NCBI RefSeq assembly: GCF_003130405.1
Contig: NZ_QEAS01000020.1
Location: forward strand, 59,027-107,255
Direction: 5' to 3'
Length of the DNA: 48,229 nucleotides
Source of the DNA: Pararcticibacter amylolyticus
GTDB taxonomy: Bacteria > Bacteroidota > Bacteroidia > Sphingobacteriales > Sphingobacteriaceae
Positions 15,610 through 23,297 of this stretch are shown one piece after another; within the stretch, counting starts at the first letter, position 1; every line of letters starts with the position of its first letter. The position numbers and the translations under genes were made by a program. A model generated the notes under the pieces. That model was given only the letters and a program-made list of their open reading frames with translations, did not search any database and was not told the DNA's origin.

Positions 15610-16323
15610 TCAGATAATATTCTTAAGGATCGTCTGAGCTGCCGCATAGTCAGAAGGAATTCCTATGTCGATAAAAGTATTATGATAAATCTTTCCGAAC
15701 ATCGCCAAATCGTTTACCTTATCCTCAAAAAGGTCTTTTTCGAGAGAAAACTTTTTTGGCATATTAAATTGATCTATCAGGGCTTTTTTCATGTAATAAA
15801 TTCCCCCATTGATTATTGTATTTCCTTCTGGAGATAGCCCCTTTTCCTTAAAGCCTATTATTTTGCCGTTTTCTGTAATTGATACACTGCCGTAGCGTTG
15901 TGAATTCTGTATTTTTTTTAAGGCCATGGCCACGCTGGCGGAACTGGATTGTGCAAATTTCTCGAGATCACTCAGGTCTGGATCAAAATAGGTGTCTCCG
16001 TTAATGATGAAAGCGCTTTCTCCTGCTATCTGTTCAAAACCCTTATATACAGCGCCTCCTGTACCAAGCAGATCTTCCTCAATGCTATAGCAGATTTCCA
16101 ATCCGTAATTATTGTGAGGGTTTTCGAGGAAATTTCTGATGATTTCATGTTTGTATCCGACAGCAAGAATTACCCTGGAAATTTTATTTGCCCGAAGATA
16201 GTTTAATGTATATTTCAGGAATGGGACTCCGGCGACCTCAGCCATCGGCTTTGGAATGTCTTTTATTACAGACCTCAGTCTGGTGCCGAGTCCTCCTGCT
16301 AAGATAATCGCTTCGCGTATCAT
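15610..16323 (-). CDS. hddC: D-glycero-alpha-D-manno-heptose 1-phosphate guanylyltransferase (HddC type)
   Basis: This 237-residue nucleotidyltransferase should make GDP-D-glycero-alpha-D-manno-heptose from heptose 1-phosphate and GTP. The N-terminus AIILAGGLGTRLRSVIKDI with PKPMAEVAGVPFLKYTL is the nucleotide-binding signature of sugar nucleotidyltransferases, and ESAFIINGDTYFDPDL holds the metal-binding Asp. Guanylyl rather than thymidylyl specificity is inferred from its place between an HddA-like kinase and GmhB. It starts 12 nt after hddA and couples to gmhB. Confidence 0.85.
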   Translation of the reverse strand: MIREAIILAGGLGTRLRSVIKDIPKPMAEVAGVPFLKYTLNYLRANKISRVILAVGYKHEIIRNFLENPHNNYGLEICYSIEEDLLGTGGAVYKGFEQIAGESAFIINGDTYFDPDLSDLEKFAQSSSASVAMALKKIQNSQRYGSVSITENGKIIGFKEKGLSPEGNTIINGGIYYMKKALIDQFNMPKKFSLEKDLFEDKVNDLAMFGKIYHNTFIDIGIPSDYAAAQTILKNII

Positions 16324-16335
16324 TCAATTCATAGT

Positions 16336-17367
16336 TTATGCGTCGGTTTTCCATGTCATGACTCCTTTATCGTAGAAATTAACTCTTTCTACTTGTCCCC
16401 CCATCTCATGAAGTACATTTCCGAGATGATAGACATAGCAATTCTTTACGTAAAACATCATATACCCACCTCCCCCCGCGCCAGAAATCTTTCCACCCAA
16501 AGCTCCGTTCTTCAATGCGACTTCATAGATTTCATCGACCACAGGGTTGGAGATTTCGTCTGCTGTCTCTTTTTTTGAGAACCAGCTTTCATTTAATAAA
16601 TTTCCTATATCCGTCAATCTTCCCCTGAGAAGAGATTCCTTCATGTTGTATGCTAAGTCTTTGAGAGAATGCATGGCTTCAATTGACTTAGAGGCATTTT
16701 CGCTTACATTTCTTACCTGGGCATCAATAATCTTAGAAGAAAGCCTGGATGTTCCTGTATAATATTGGATAAGGGAAAACTCAAGCTCATAAATATATTT
16801 TTGCTTGATGCGCAATGGATTGACCACAACCCGGTCGGCATAAAACTCCATAAAATTAAATCCGCCGAATGTGGCAGCATATTGATCCTGTTTACCGCCA
16901 CTTAGTCCTAAATCTTCCCGCTCTATGCTGTATGCCAAATGTGCAATATCATAGTCGCCTAAGGGGAGTCCGAGCCATTCTGAAAATGCGGCGACAATGG
17001 CTACAACGAGTGTGGACGATGAACCGAGTCCTGATCCGGGAGGGGCATCAACGTAAGTTTCCAGCTGATAAAACATTGGTTCTTTAATTCTGAACTCTTT
17101 TTTTATCCTGTTGTGGATGCATTTGATTAACGCAAGTTTTGAATCTGTAAGATCAAATTCATCAATATTATTGAATATGTGGTGCTCGTTAATGTCATGA
17201 CATTTTATTACAATTTGAGGTAAATCCAGAGGGATTAAAGTTGCATACGCAAACTTTGTAATCGTGGCGTTCAATATGGCTCCTCCAAACTGATCGCTAT
17301 AAGGGCTTACATCGGTTCCTCCTCCTGCGAGGCCTAGCCTAAGAGGTGCTCTGGATCGTATTATCAT
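16336..17367 (-). CDS. hddA: D-glycero-alpha-D-manno-heptose 7-phosphate kinase (HddA type)
   Basis: This 343-residue GHMP-family kinase should phosphorylate the anomeric carbon of heptose 7-phosphate. The N-terminal motif RSRAPLRLGLAGGGTDVSPY is the signature of HddA-like sugar kinases. Motif 2 PPGSGLGSSSTLVVAIVAAF binds ATP phosphates, and motif 3 KISGAGGGGYMMFYV lies near the C-terminus. Length is normal. It begins 36 nt after the cupin gene and is followed by hddC and gmhB, the expected order of steps in the GDP-heptose pathway known from Aneurinibacillus S-layer glycans. The first enzyme, GmhA isomerase, is not in the window. Confidence 0.88.
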   Translation of the reverse strand: MIIRSRAPLRLGLAGGGTDVSPYSDQFGGAILNATITKFAYATLIPLDLPQIVIKCHDINEHHIFNNIDEFDLTDSKLALIKCIHNRIKKEFRIKEPMFYQLETYVDAPPGSGLGSSSTLVVAIVAAFSEWLGLPLGDYDIAHLAYSIEREDLGLSGGKQDQYAATFGGFNFMEFYADRVVVNPLRIKQKYIYELEFSLIQYYTGTSRLSSKIIDAQVRNVSENASKSIEAMHSLKDLAYNMKESLLRGRLTDIGNLLNESWFSKKETADEISNPVVDEIYEVALKNGALGGKISGAGGGGYMMFYVKNCYVYHLGNVLHEMGGQVERVNFYDKGVMTWKTDA

Positions 17368-17403
17368 AAGAAAGTCGGGTCTAATTTGTGATAATGGAAA
17401 TGC

Positions 17404-17760
17404 TTAAGGAATAAGCATCAGACAAGAATACAGAAAACGTAAGGATGACGAGCATTCAATGGAATGAAATGACCTGGCAGGAATGTTAAAGAATGCCCCT
17501 GTAGTAGCTGGGTAAGTAGTTCCATCAATGTGAAAAGTTCCTTCGCCTTCCAGTACATAATAGCATTCGTCCATATCTGGGTGCGAATGCGGGGGAATTA
17601 CTTCGCCTTTCTGCAATATTCCGACGGCTATTTGTTTCACCTGCATTTTTTCGTTGAAGCCTTTGCAAAGTATTTGTTTTAAGCCGCTAGTATGGGAAGT
17701 GGGAATTGGAACTATACTGCTTATGTTCGTATAGATCAATCTTTTTTGTTCATCTTGCAT
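17404..17760 (-). CDS. Single-domain cupin protein
   Basis: This 118-residue cupin_2 protein starts at ATG 17760 (MQDEQKRLIYTNISS); a longer frame to 17904 would run into the preceding epimerase gene and is unlikely. Motif 1 is PPHSHPDMDECYYVLEGEG, with metal-binding His-x-His and Glu, and motif 2 is FNIPARSFHSIE, with the fourth metal-ligand His. It is too short for an RmlC-type epimerase. It lies between a GME-like epimerase and hddA, so it may act on a heptose or heptose phosphate as an isomerase or mutarotase, or it may be regulatory. No specific function can be read from the sequence. Confidence 0.8.
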   Translation of the reverse strand: MQDEQKRLIYTNISSIVPIPTSHTSGLKQILCKGFNEKMQVKQIAVGILQKGEVIPPHSHPDMDECYYVLEGEGTFHIDGTTYPATTGAFFNIPARSFHSIECSSSLRFLYSCLMLIP

Positions 17761-17785
17761 GATTTTGCGTTCTGAGAATAAAGGA

Positions 17786-17808
17786 CCGGGGAAGTGAAAC
17801 TTCCCCGG
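17786..17808. repeat. Perfect 10-bp hairpin between GME-like and cupin genes
   Basis: CCGGGGAAGT (17786-17795) and ACTTCCCCGG (17799-17808) form a perfect 10-bp stem with a 3-nt loop in the 77-nt gap. In the direction of transcription (minus) it is followed by TCCTTTATT, a poor U-tract. It may be a partial terminator or an mRNA-stability hairpin that lowers or separates expression of the downstream hdd genes. Confidence 0.75.
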
Positions 17809-17837
17809 AAGGAAGCCCATTGTAAAGAGGTAGAGAA

Positions 17838-18845
17838 TTATAGGGTCATTTCTTCGGTGGCAGATACCTTCTCTTTGGTTGCTAACACCTGTTCTTCTAT
17901 CCATTTGTAAGTCTTGGAGATTCCAACTCTTAAGGGTACAGAGGGTTCCCAGTCGAGCTTTTGCATAATGAGCTTATTATCAGAATTCCGGCCTCTTACT
18001 CCGATAGGGCCTGTAATATGCTTTATTGTTATTTCCTTTCCAGCAATTTCAGCTACCATTTTAACCAGGTCATTTATTGGGAGCATCTCTTCAGAGCCGA
18101 TATTGACAGGCCCCGAAAAGTCGCTGTTCATGAGCCTTCTAACAGCCTCTACACATTCGTCGATAAACAGAAAAGAGCGGGTTTGCTTTCCGTCTCCCCA
18201 AATTTCTATTTCTCCTCCATTTTCTGCCATGGCAACCTTTCTGCATACAGCAGCCGGAACTTTTTCTTTTCCCCCATCCCAGGTGCCCTGAGGCCCGAAG
18301 ATGTTATGGAAACGGCCGACTTTAACAGAGATATTACAGTTTTTCTGATAGGTGAGGTAAAGTCTTTCGCTAAAGAGCTTTTCCCAGCCATATTCGCTGT
18401 CAGGCGCAGCGGGATAAACAGTATCTTCTGAGCATTTTGGATTATCGGGATCCATTTGATTATATTCCGGATAAACACATGCGGAAGAGGAATAGAATAT
18501 TTTTTTTACATTATTCAAACGGCTAACTTCAAGCATATTCAGGTTGATTAAGGCCGAATTATGCATTACTGCCGCATCATTTTCTCCTGTAAATAGATAA
18601 CCAGCACCACCCATGTCGGCTGCCAACTGATAGACTTCATCAATTTCCCGATCAAACAAAGATTTACAGATGTTAAAATCGCGTAAATCTCCCAGAACGA
18701 AATCGTCTGAATTGTTGTTGTTGTATTCGTTAGCTTTGATGTCTACTCCTCTAACCCAGTATCCTTCACTCTTCAATCTGTTAACAAGATGGCCGCCAAT
18801 AAATCCTCCGGCGCCACAAACAATAGCACTTTTGTTTCTGTTCAT
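17838..18845 (-). CDS. GDP-mannose 3,5-epimerase-like SDR
   Basis: This 335-residue extended SDR binds NAD through GAGGFIGG (residues 11-18). Plant GME hallmarks are present throughout: LAADMGGAGYL, SSSACVYPEYNQ with the acid/base Cys (C123), the Y152-x3-K156 pair in EYGWEK, GTWDGGKEKVPAA with the second acid/base Lys (about K195), GDGKQTRSFLFIDECVEA, and GPIGVRGRNSDN. The chemistry should therefore be C3 and/or C5 epimerisation of a GDP-hexose or GDP-heptose via a C4-keto intermediate. Its position just before the hdd genes suggests GDP-D-glycero-D-manno-heptose as a substrate; this is inference, and GDP-mannose remains possible. Confidence 0.85.
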   Translation of the reverse strand: MNRNKSAIVCGAGGFIGGHLVNRLKSEGYWVRGVDIKANEYNNNNSDDFVLGDLRDFNICKSLFDREIDEVYQLAADMGGAGYLFTGENDAAVMHNSALINLNMLEVSRLNNVKKIFYSSSACVYPEYNQMDPDNPKCSEDTVYPAAPDSEYGWEKLFSERLYLTYQKNCNISVKVGRFHNIFGPQGTWDGGKEKVPAAVCRKVAMAENGGEIEIWGDGKQTRSFLFIDECVEAVRRLMNSDFSGPVNIGSEEMLPINDLVKMVAEIAGKEITIKHITGPIGVRGRNSDNKLIMQKLDWEPSVPLRVGISKTYKWIEEQVLATKEKVSATEEMTL

Positions 18846-18974
18846 AAATCTGTTTGTTATAATTAATTGATTTCTAAAAAATATTTAAGACAAGCATTGA
18901 GATCAGCAGTCATAGGCTGATAGCTGATTCCGGCTTTTTAAATTCGACAGGTAATATACTTTTGGTAACTAAGG

Positions 18975-20105
18975 TTATAGAGAAAGGGCAAGCTCCTGCT
19001 TTTTGCCTGCAGTTTCATTGAACATTGTTTGGTATGATTTTACCAGCTTCTCCATTGAGTAATTGCTGTTAACATATTCTTTCTGTCTTTTCCTGAGCTC
19101 GAGGTAGTCATCTTCTGTACGTTCTATGGCTTCTGCCAATACCCGATCAATGTCATTGGGTATCTCTAGGTCAAACATATAACCAGATGTCTGCTCCTCA
19201 AAGAACTCTCTAAAACCAACAGCATTGCTTGCTATTACAGGTGTATTGTAATGATATGCAATCATCAGTGGTCCGCTTTGCGTTGTGTCCCGATATGGAA
19301 GAATGAGATAATCGGAACTTAAGAAGTACCGAGGAATATCTTCGTTCTTAATGAATCCGATATTAACAGAAACTAATTCTTTGTTTAAAACAAGAGGAGC
19401 GTACAGTTCTTCCCAGTCTGTACATCTTCCGGCGATCAGCAGTCTGAAATTAGAATATCGCTTTGAGAGCCTGTTGACAGCTTTAAGCAAAATATCAAGG
19501 CCTTTATAATGCTGGATGTTTCCGAAAAATAAGAATGTCACATTCTTGTTTTTGCGTGGAGTAAGTATCTCCGGTTTACCAAAACCAATTAAAGGAAGAG
19601 GGATTGTATAGATTTTTTTTCCGGGATACCTCTCATTAAGTAAACGCGATTGTGATTTTGAGTAAGTTAAAAAACGGTTGAAATTTTTGAATAAAATTGT
19701 TTTACTAAGGCTTACTAGTTTGTCAAAAGCTGTTTTACTATGATTACTTACATCATGCATTGCAATAATTGTATTTTTGGGATTCAGTAACAATAGCATT
19801 AAGTTAAGATAGAGCTGATCGAAATTGGCAAAGAGAACCACGTCGGGCTTTGTAGACTTAATTGTTTTAATTATTCTGTAATAACTGAGAAACAGAAGCG
19901 GATTTCTGAAGCGATATTTTAGTTTAAAGGGCAAGAATCTGATATTATGCTGCTCGCAATATGATGAAAGCTCTTCTTCCGTATAGTTGGAGTTTTTTGA
20001 AGGAATAATTACTCCGTAGGTTAACTCATATTCCTCCGGAAAATGGTGGATCAGATTTATCTGATTGTCTGAGTATGCTGAACTTGTTAAATAGAAAACT
20101 TTCAT
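18975..20105 (-). CDS. Glycosyltransferase family 4 protein
   Basis: This 376-residue GT-B enzyme is predicted to add one sugar to the polymer repeat unit at the cytoplasmic membrane face. The C-terminal GT1/GT4 domain shows VTFLFFGNIQHYKGLDILLK, RLLIAGRCTDW, and the donor-site region SDYLILPYRDTTQSGPLMIA followed by TPVIASNAVGFREFF; the usual first Glu of the EX7E motif is replaced in this stretch. Its start codon overlaps the stop of the HldD-like gene (ATGA), so the two are translationally coupled. Sugar specificity cannot be read. Confidence 0.88.
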   Translation of the reverse strand: MKVFYLTSSAYSDNQINLIHHFPEEYELTYGVIIPSKNSNYTEEELSSYCEQHNIRFLPFKLKYRFRNPLLFLSYYRIIKTIKSTKPDVVLFANFDQLYLNLMLLLLNPKNTIIAMHDVSNHSKTAFDKLVSLSKTILFKNFNRFLTYSKSQSRLLNERYPGKKIYTIPLPLIGFGKPEILTPRKNKNVTFLFFGNIQHYKGLDILLKAVNRLSKRYSNFRLLIAGRCTDWEELYAPLVLNKELVSVNIGFIKNEDIPRYFLSSDYLILPYRDTTQSGPLMIAYHYNTPVIASNAVGFREFFEEQTSGYMFDLEIPNDIDRVLAEAIERTEDDYLELRKRQKEYVNSNYSMEKLVKSYQTMFNETAGKKQELALSL

Positions 20106-21094
20106 AATGAGCTGGATATGAGATTGGTTTCGTCTTTCTCTTCGTGCAAATCGATTAATTCATTAATATATAGCTTGACCTTTTCTTCGTTGTTGCTGGT
20201 GTAACGCTGTACTATTTCATGAAGATTCTCTGCGCGGGTAAAAAATTGAAAACTGTCTGTTAAGTCATCCGGCATGGGAATAAGACGGACGAGGCGATCG
20301 CCGGAATTTTTGAGTCCTCTTTCAATGAATGAATTGGATACAATTTCGGCGAGGGACTTATGTGAAATGGGATTTCCGGAGCCAAGGTTATAGATTCCGT
20401 TTGGTAAAGAGGAATTGTACAATATATCCAAAATGACATTTGCAACATCTTCTACCCAAACATAATCTCTTTGGATTTCTTTATTAAAAAGATCTATATA
20501 GCCATTATTCTGAATAAATGAAAAGAAACGATGGGGCAGGCTGGCATTTTTGCCTTTATGAGATTCTCCGTGGCCAAAGATATTGAAGAATCTCAATCCA
20601 ATTACCCTGTTTGTGAATGTGTCGATATTATTCAGAACTAATTTGTCAAACATCCATTTTGACCAGGAATATACATTGTGAGGGTGTTCGAAATTATCCC
20701 CGACTACACAGTTATATGAATTTCCGTATACGGCAGAGCTTGAGGCATATAGAAGCGGGATATTTCTCCTGATGCAGAAGTTTAAGTAGAATTTAGAGTG
20801 TTCGTAATTTGAGGCCATCATCAGATTTGCGTCTTTAATTAATACGTCCGCATTGGCCCCGATGTGAAGAATGGCTTCAATTTCATATTTGTCCAGCTGT
20901 TGTTCAATTTCTTTTAATTCATTTTTATAGGATATATAATCTACGAATGAGCAGTTTTTTATATTCCAGAATTTCTGTTCGTCGTAGTTGTCTATAATGA
21001 TAATATTTGTTACTCCCCGTTGATTGAGCTTTTTTATAAGATTTGATCCTACGAATCCTGATCCTCCTGTTACAACAATTGTCTTTTGTTTCAT
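20102..21094 (-). CDS. NAD-dependent epimerase, HldD (heptose 6-epimerase)-like
   Basis: This 330-residue extended SDR has the Rossmann motif GGSGFVGSN (residues 10-18). HldD-specific features are ASSSAVYG, the Y142-x3-K146 pair in VYSWSKWMFDKLV, GHGESHKGKNAS with Lys at about 180 (equivalent to the HldD catalytic Lys178), RDYVWVEDVANVIL and IPMPDDLTDSFQFFT. HldD inverts C6 of ADP-beta-heptose, but the window carries a GDP-heptose pathway and no hldE, so the substrate may be a GDP-heptose. This is inference. It lies in mid-operon, overlapping the downstream GT4 by 4 nt. Confidence 0.82.
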   Translation of the reverse strand: MKQKTIVVTGGSGFVGSNLIKKLNQRGVTNIIIIDNYDEQKFWNIKNCSFVDYISYKNELKEIEQQLDKYEIEAILHIGANADVLIKDANLMMASNYEHSKFYLNFCIRRNIPLLYASSSAVYGNSYNCVVGDNFEHPHNVYSWSKWMFDKLVLNNIDTFTNRVIGLRFFNIFGHGESHKGKNASLPHRFFSFIQNNGYIDLFNKEIQRDYVWVEDVANVILDILYNSSLPNGIYNLGSGNPISHKSLAEIVSNSFIERGLKNSGDRLVRLIPMPDDLTDSFQFFTRAENLHEIVQRYTSNNEEKVKLYINELIDLHEEKDETNLISSSL

Positions 21095-21141
21095 GACTTC
21101 AATCGTGATGTTTTAGATTTACTTAATGTTTTATCGGGCGG

Positions 21142-22155
21142 TTAGCGAATAACCTGGTCCATCATAATGTTGTGTTTGGCACGGCCATAGTTGTTGATAA
21201 CGGTCTCATGCGCATTTTTTCCAATAAGTTCTTTGTCAAATAAGTCTGATTCGAGGTTTTTGATGATTTGAGGGATTTCCTTTTCTGCATTGTGTACGAC
21301 AAAGCCATTAGCTTCATTGCTGATCATTTCTTTCAGAATGCTGGAAGAAGATGAAATTACGATACGTTTATGATACATTGCTTCAAGTGTAAAAAGCTGT
21401 CCGGCTGCACCTGAGTCATCTTTGATCAGGATAACACATCCTTCGGATCTTTTGATGAGCTCACTGAAGTCTTCCTTCTGAACGTCATTCAGGATAATGA
21501 CATTGTTAGGGAGTTTTGCTCCTTTTACGTCATCATTTAATGTTGAGGAACAGATTATCAGGGGATGAGAAATGTTTTCAAATACCTTAATAAGTGTTGC
21601 ATAGTCGCGGTGACTGTAGCCACCGGAGAAATAATATTTTTCCGGAAGTTGTTCCCATTCAACTCTTTTTGTATAATCCGTGTAAATTGATTTTCCGGGA
21701 TTAAATACCAGAGGTACATAGTAGAGTGCGCCGGGGCTTAAACCGAGTTCTTCAGAGTACAGTTTACGCTCATATTCTGAATATACAATCAACTTATCTT
21801 TATGAGTGAAAAGCAGGGTGAAGATTTTTTTGAATATGCTGAAATACTTCTTGTTGTGGAGGAAAAAGCCGGCCCAGATAATTGTAGTGTTCTTATTTAT
21901 AAGACCAAGCTTACGGAAAATAAGAATCGGTACAGAAATAAAGAATACACATATAATCTGATCTGCTTTTCTTATCTCTTTCAAATGACCTAAACACTTC
22001 AATGTATCTTTGATCATTTTTAGAATCAATATAAACTTAGGGAATATGGATTTAATATCATTATTTAATCTTATAACCTGTAAGGAATTTTCTTTGCAGT
22101 AGTTTTCCAGGTTACCGGGTAGAAATGCAGATGTTATAACAATCGTTTTCATCAT
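21142..22155 (-). CDS. Glycosyltransferase, GT4-like
   Basis: This 337-residue protein is predicted to be a GT-B glycosyltransferase. The N-terminal half is poorly conserved and has a hydrophobic patch (ADQIICVFFISVPILIF) that may dock on the membrane. The C-terminal half has IICSSTLNDDVKGAKLPNNV, then FSELIKRSEGCVILIKDDSG with AAGQLFTLEAMYHKRIVISS in the donor-binding position, and GFVVHNAEKE. A family assignment below GT-B is uncertain. It starts 12 nt after the acyltransferase gene. Confidence 0.75.
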   Translation of the reverse strand: MMKTIVITSAFLPGNLENYCKENSLQVIRLNNDIKSIFPKFILILKMIKDTLKCLGHLKEIRKADQIICVFFISVPILIFRKLGLINKNTTIIWAGFFLHNKKYFSIFKKIFTLLFTHKDKLIVYSEYERKLYSEELGLSPGALYYVPLVFNPGKSIYTDYTKRVEWEQLPEKYYFSGGYSHRDYATLIKVFENISHPLIICSSTLNDDVKGAKLPNNVIILNDVQKEDFSELIKRSEGCVILIKDDSGAAGQLFTLEAMYHKRIVISSSSSILKEMISNEANGFVVHNAEKEIPQIIKNLESDLFDKELIGKNAHETVINNYGRAKHNIMMDQVIR

Positions 22156-22167
22156 ACGAAATCTGTT

Positions 22168-23250
22168 TTATAAAACGTTTGATCCAAATTGTTTTCTTAT
22201 ATGTACAAAGGGTTTTTCGACCAGATAGTAAGAGGTCAGAGAAAATATTATCGTCAAAGAAATAGTGGCTGCCATCCATTTGGCTGAATGGACCCCCTCG
22301 AAAAAGTTTTCCTGAAAGTATTCATTCATCATCATAATGCACAGTCCGTTAAAAAGATAAAGAGAGTAGCTGAGTTTTCCGATGAAGATCAGTGCGGGAC
22401 TTTCAATAAGTTTTTTTAACAGGGAATCAGATGGATAGAACATTGGACCAGGGAGGAGCAGCATTAAAGCCAAACCCTGAATAGAGTATCGAATTGATTC
22501 TCTGAAGAGCGGGTCGCGGTATAAGAGCGAAATGAGAATTAAAGCAACTCCTATAAATACGGTCAATTTATTGTTCAAAATACCCATGTAGGTTTTGCTA
22601 TTTTGTTTATAGATCAGAATAGCAGATAAACAGCCGTAGATGATCGAATCCACTCTTGTATGAGTTGAATGGTAAATGATTAAGCTCGATTGGTTAAAAT
22701 CATTATTGAACATGAGTATAAACAGTCGTATGAGTAAAGAGAGGATTGCTATCAGTATTAGTATGGATATAAGGTGCCGGGTGTTTTTATTAAAGAACAA
22801 AAAGATAAAAGGGAAGAAAAGATAGAAGTGCTCTTCAACTGCCAGTGACCATAGAGCATCAAATACACGCTCACAATCTAACGGAGCCGCAGATCTGAAG
22901 AAGCTGATGTAATAATTTGTATAGTAAAAAATGCCTGAGAAGATGTAGGGTTTAACGGATGCATTGCTGCAGGTAAGAAATATAAGAGCTGAAGTAACAG
23001 CTATCATCGTAAGTAATGCGGGGTAAAGTCTGAGTAATCTTCTTACATAGAATTTCTTGATATCAATTGTTTGGTTTTTGTGATATTCGAAGATTAAGAG
23101 TCTTGTAATTAGAAATCCACTTATGAAGAAGAACAGTGTGACCCCAAAGCCACCGGGGATAAAGTTGCCAAAACCGAGATGTCCTAAGATCACTAACATT
23201 ATTGCAATTCCCCGGAACCCATCGAAGTATGGAAGATATGTATTGTTCAT
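22168..23250 (-). CDS. Membrane O-acyltransferase, acyltransferase-3 (OafA-like)
   Basis: This 360-residue inner-membrane protein has roughly ten hydrophobic segments. N-terminal PYFDGFRGIAIMLVILGHLG carries the catalytic His of the acyltransferase-3 family, followed by TLFFFISGFLITRLLIFEY and the conserved ALWSLAVEEHFYLFFPF. KLSYSLYLFNGLCIM is the C-terminal family segment. Such enzymes O-acetylate polysaccharide or lipid-linked repeat units with acetyl-CoA. In this locus it probably decorates the repeat unit or the finished polymer. Confidence 0.9.
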   Translation of the reverse strand: MNNTYLPYFDGFRGIAIMLVILGHLGFGNFIPGGFGVTLFFFISGFLITRLLIFEYHKNQTIDIKKFYVRRLLRLYPALLTMIAVTSALIFLTCSNASVKPYIFSGIFYYTNYYISFFRSAAPLDCERVFDALWSLAVEEHFYLFFPFIFLFFNKNTRHLISILILIAILSLLIRLFILMFNNDFNQSSLIIYHSTHTRVDSIIYGCLSAILIYKQNSKTYMGILNNKLTVFIGVALILISLLYRDPLFRESIRYSIQGLALMLLLPGPMFYPSDSLLKKLIESPALIFIGKLSYSLYLFNGLCIMMMNEYFQENFFEGVHSAKWMAATISLTIIFSLTSYYLVEKPFVHIRKQFGSNVL

Positions 23251-23297
23251 TTCGTAGTACTATAGCGTGTGTATATAAAAGCTTTTCTTACGTTTAA

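Noticed and set aside
17761-17904. Extended N-terminus of the cupin
   Set aside because: It would overlap the GME-like gene and read through the intergenic hairpin; the family N-terminus fits ATG 17760.
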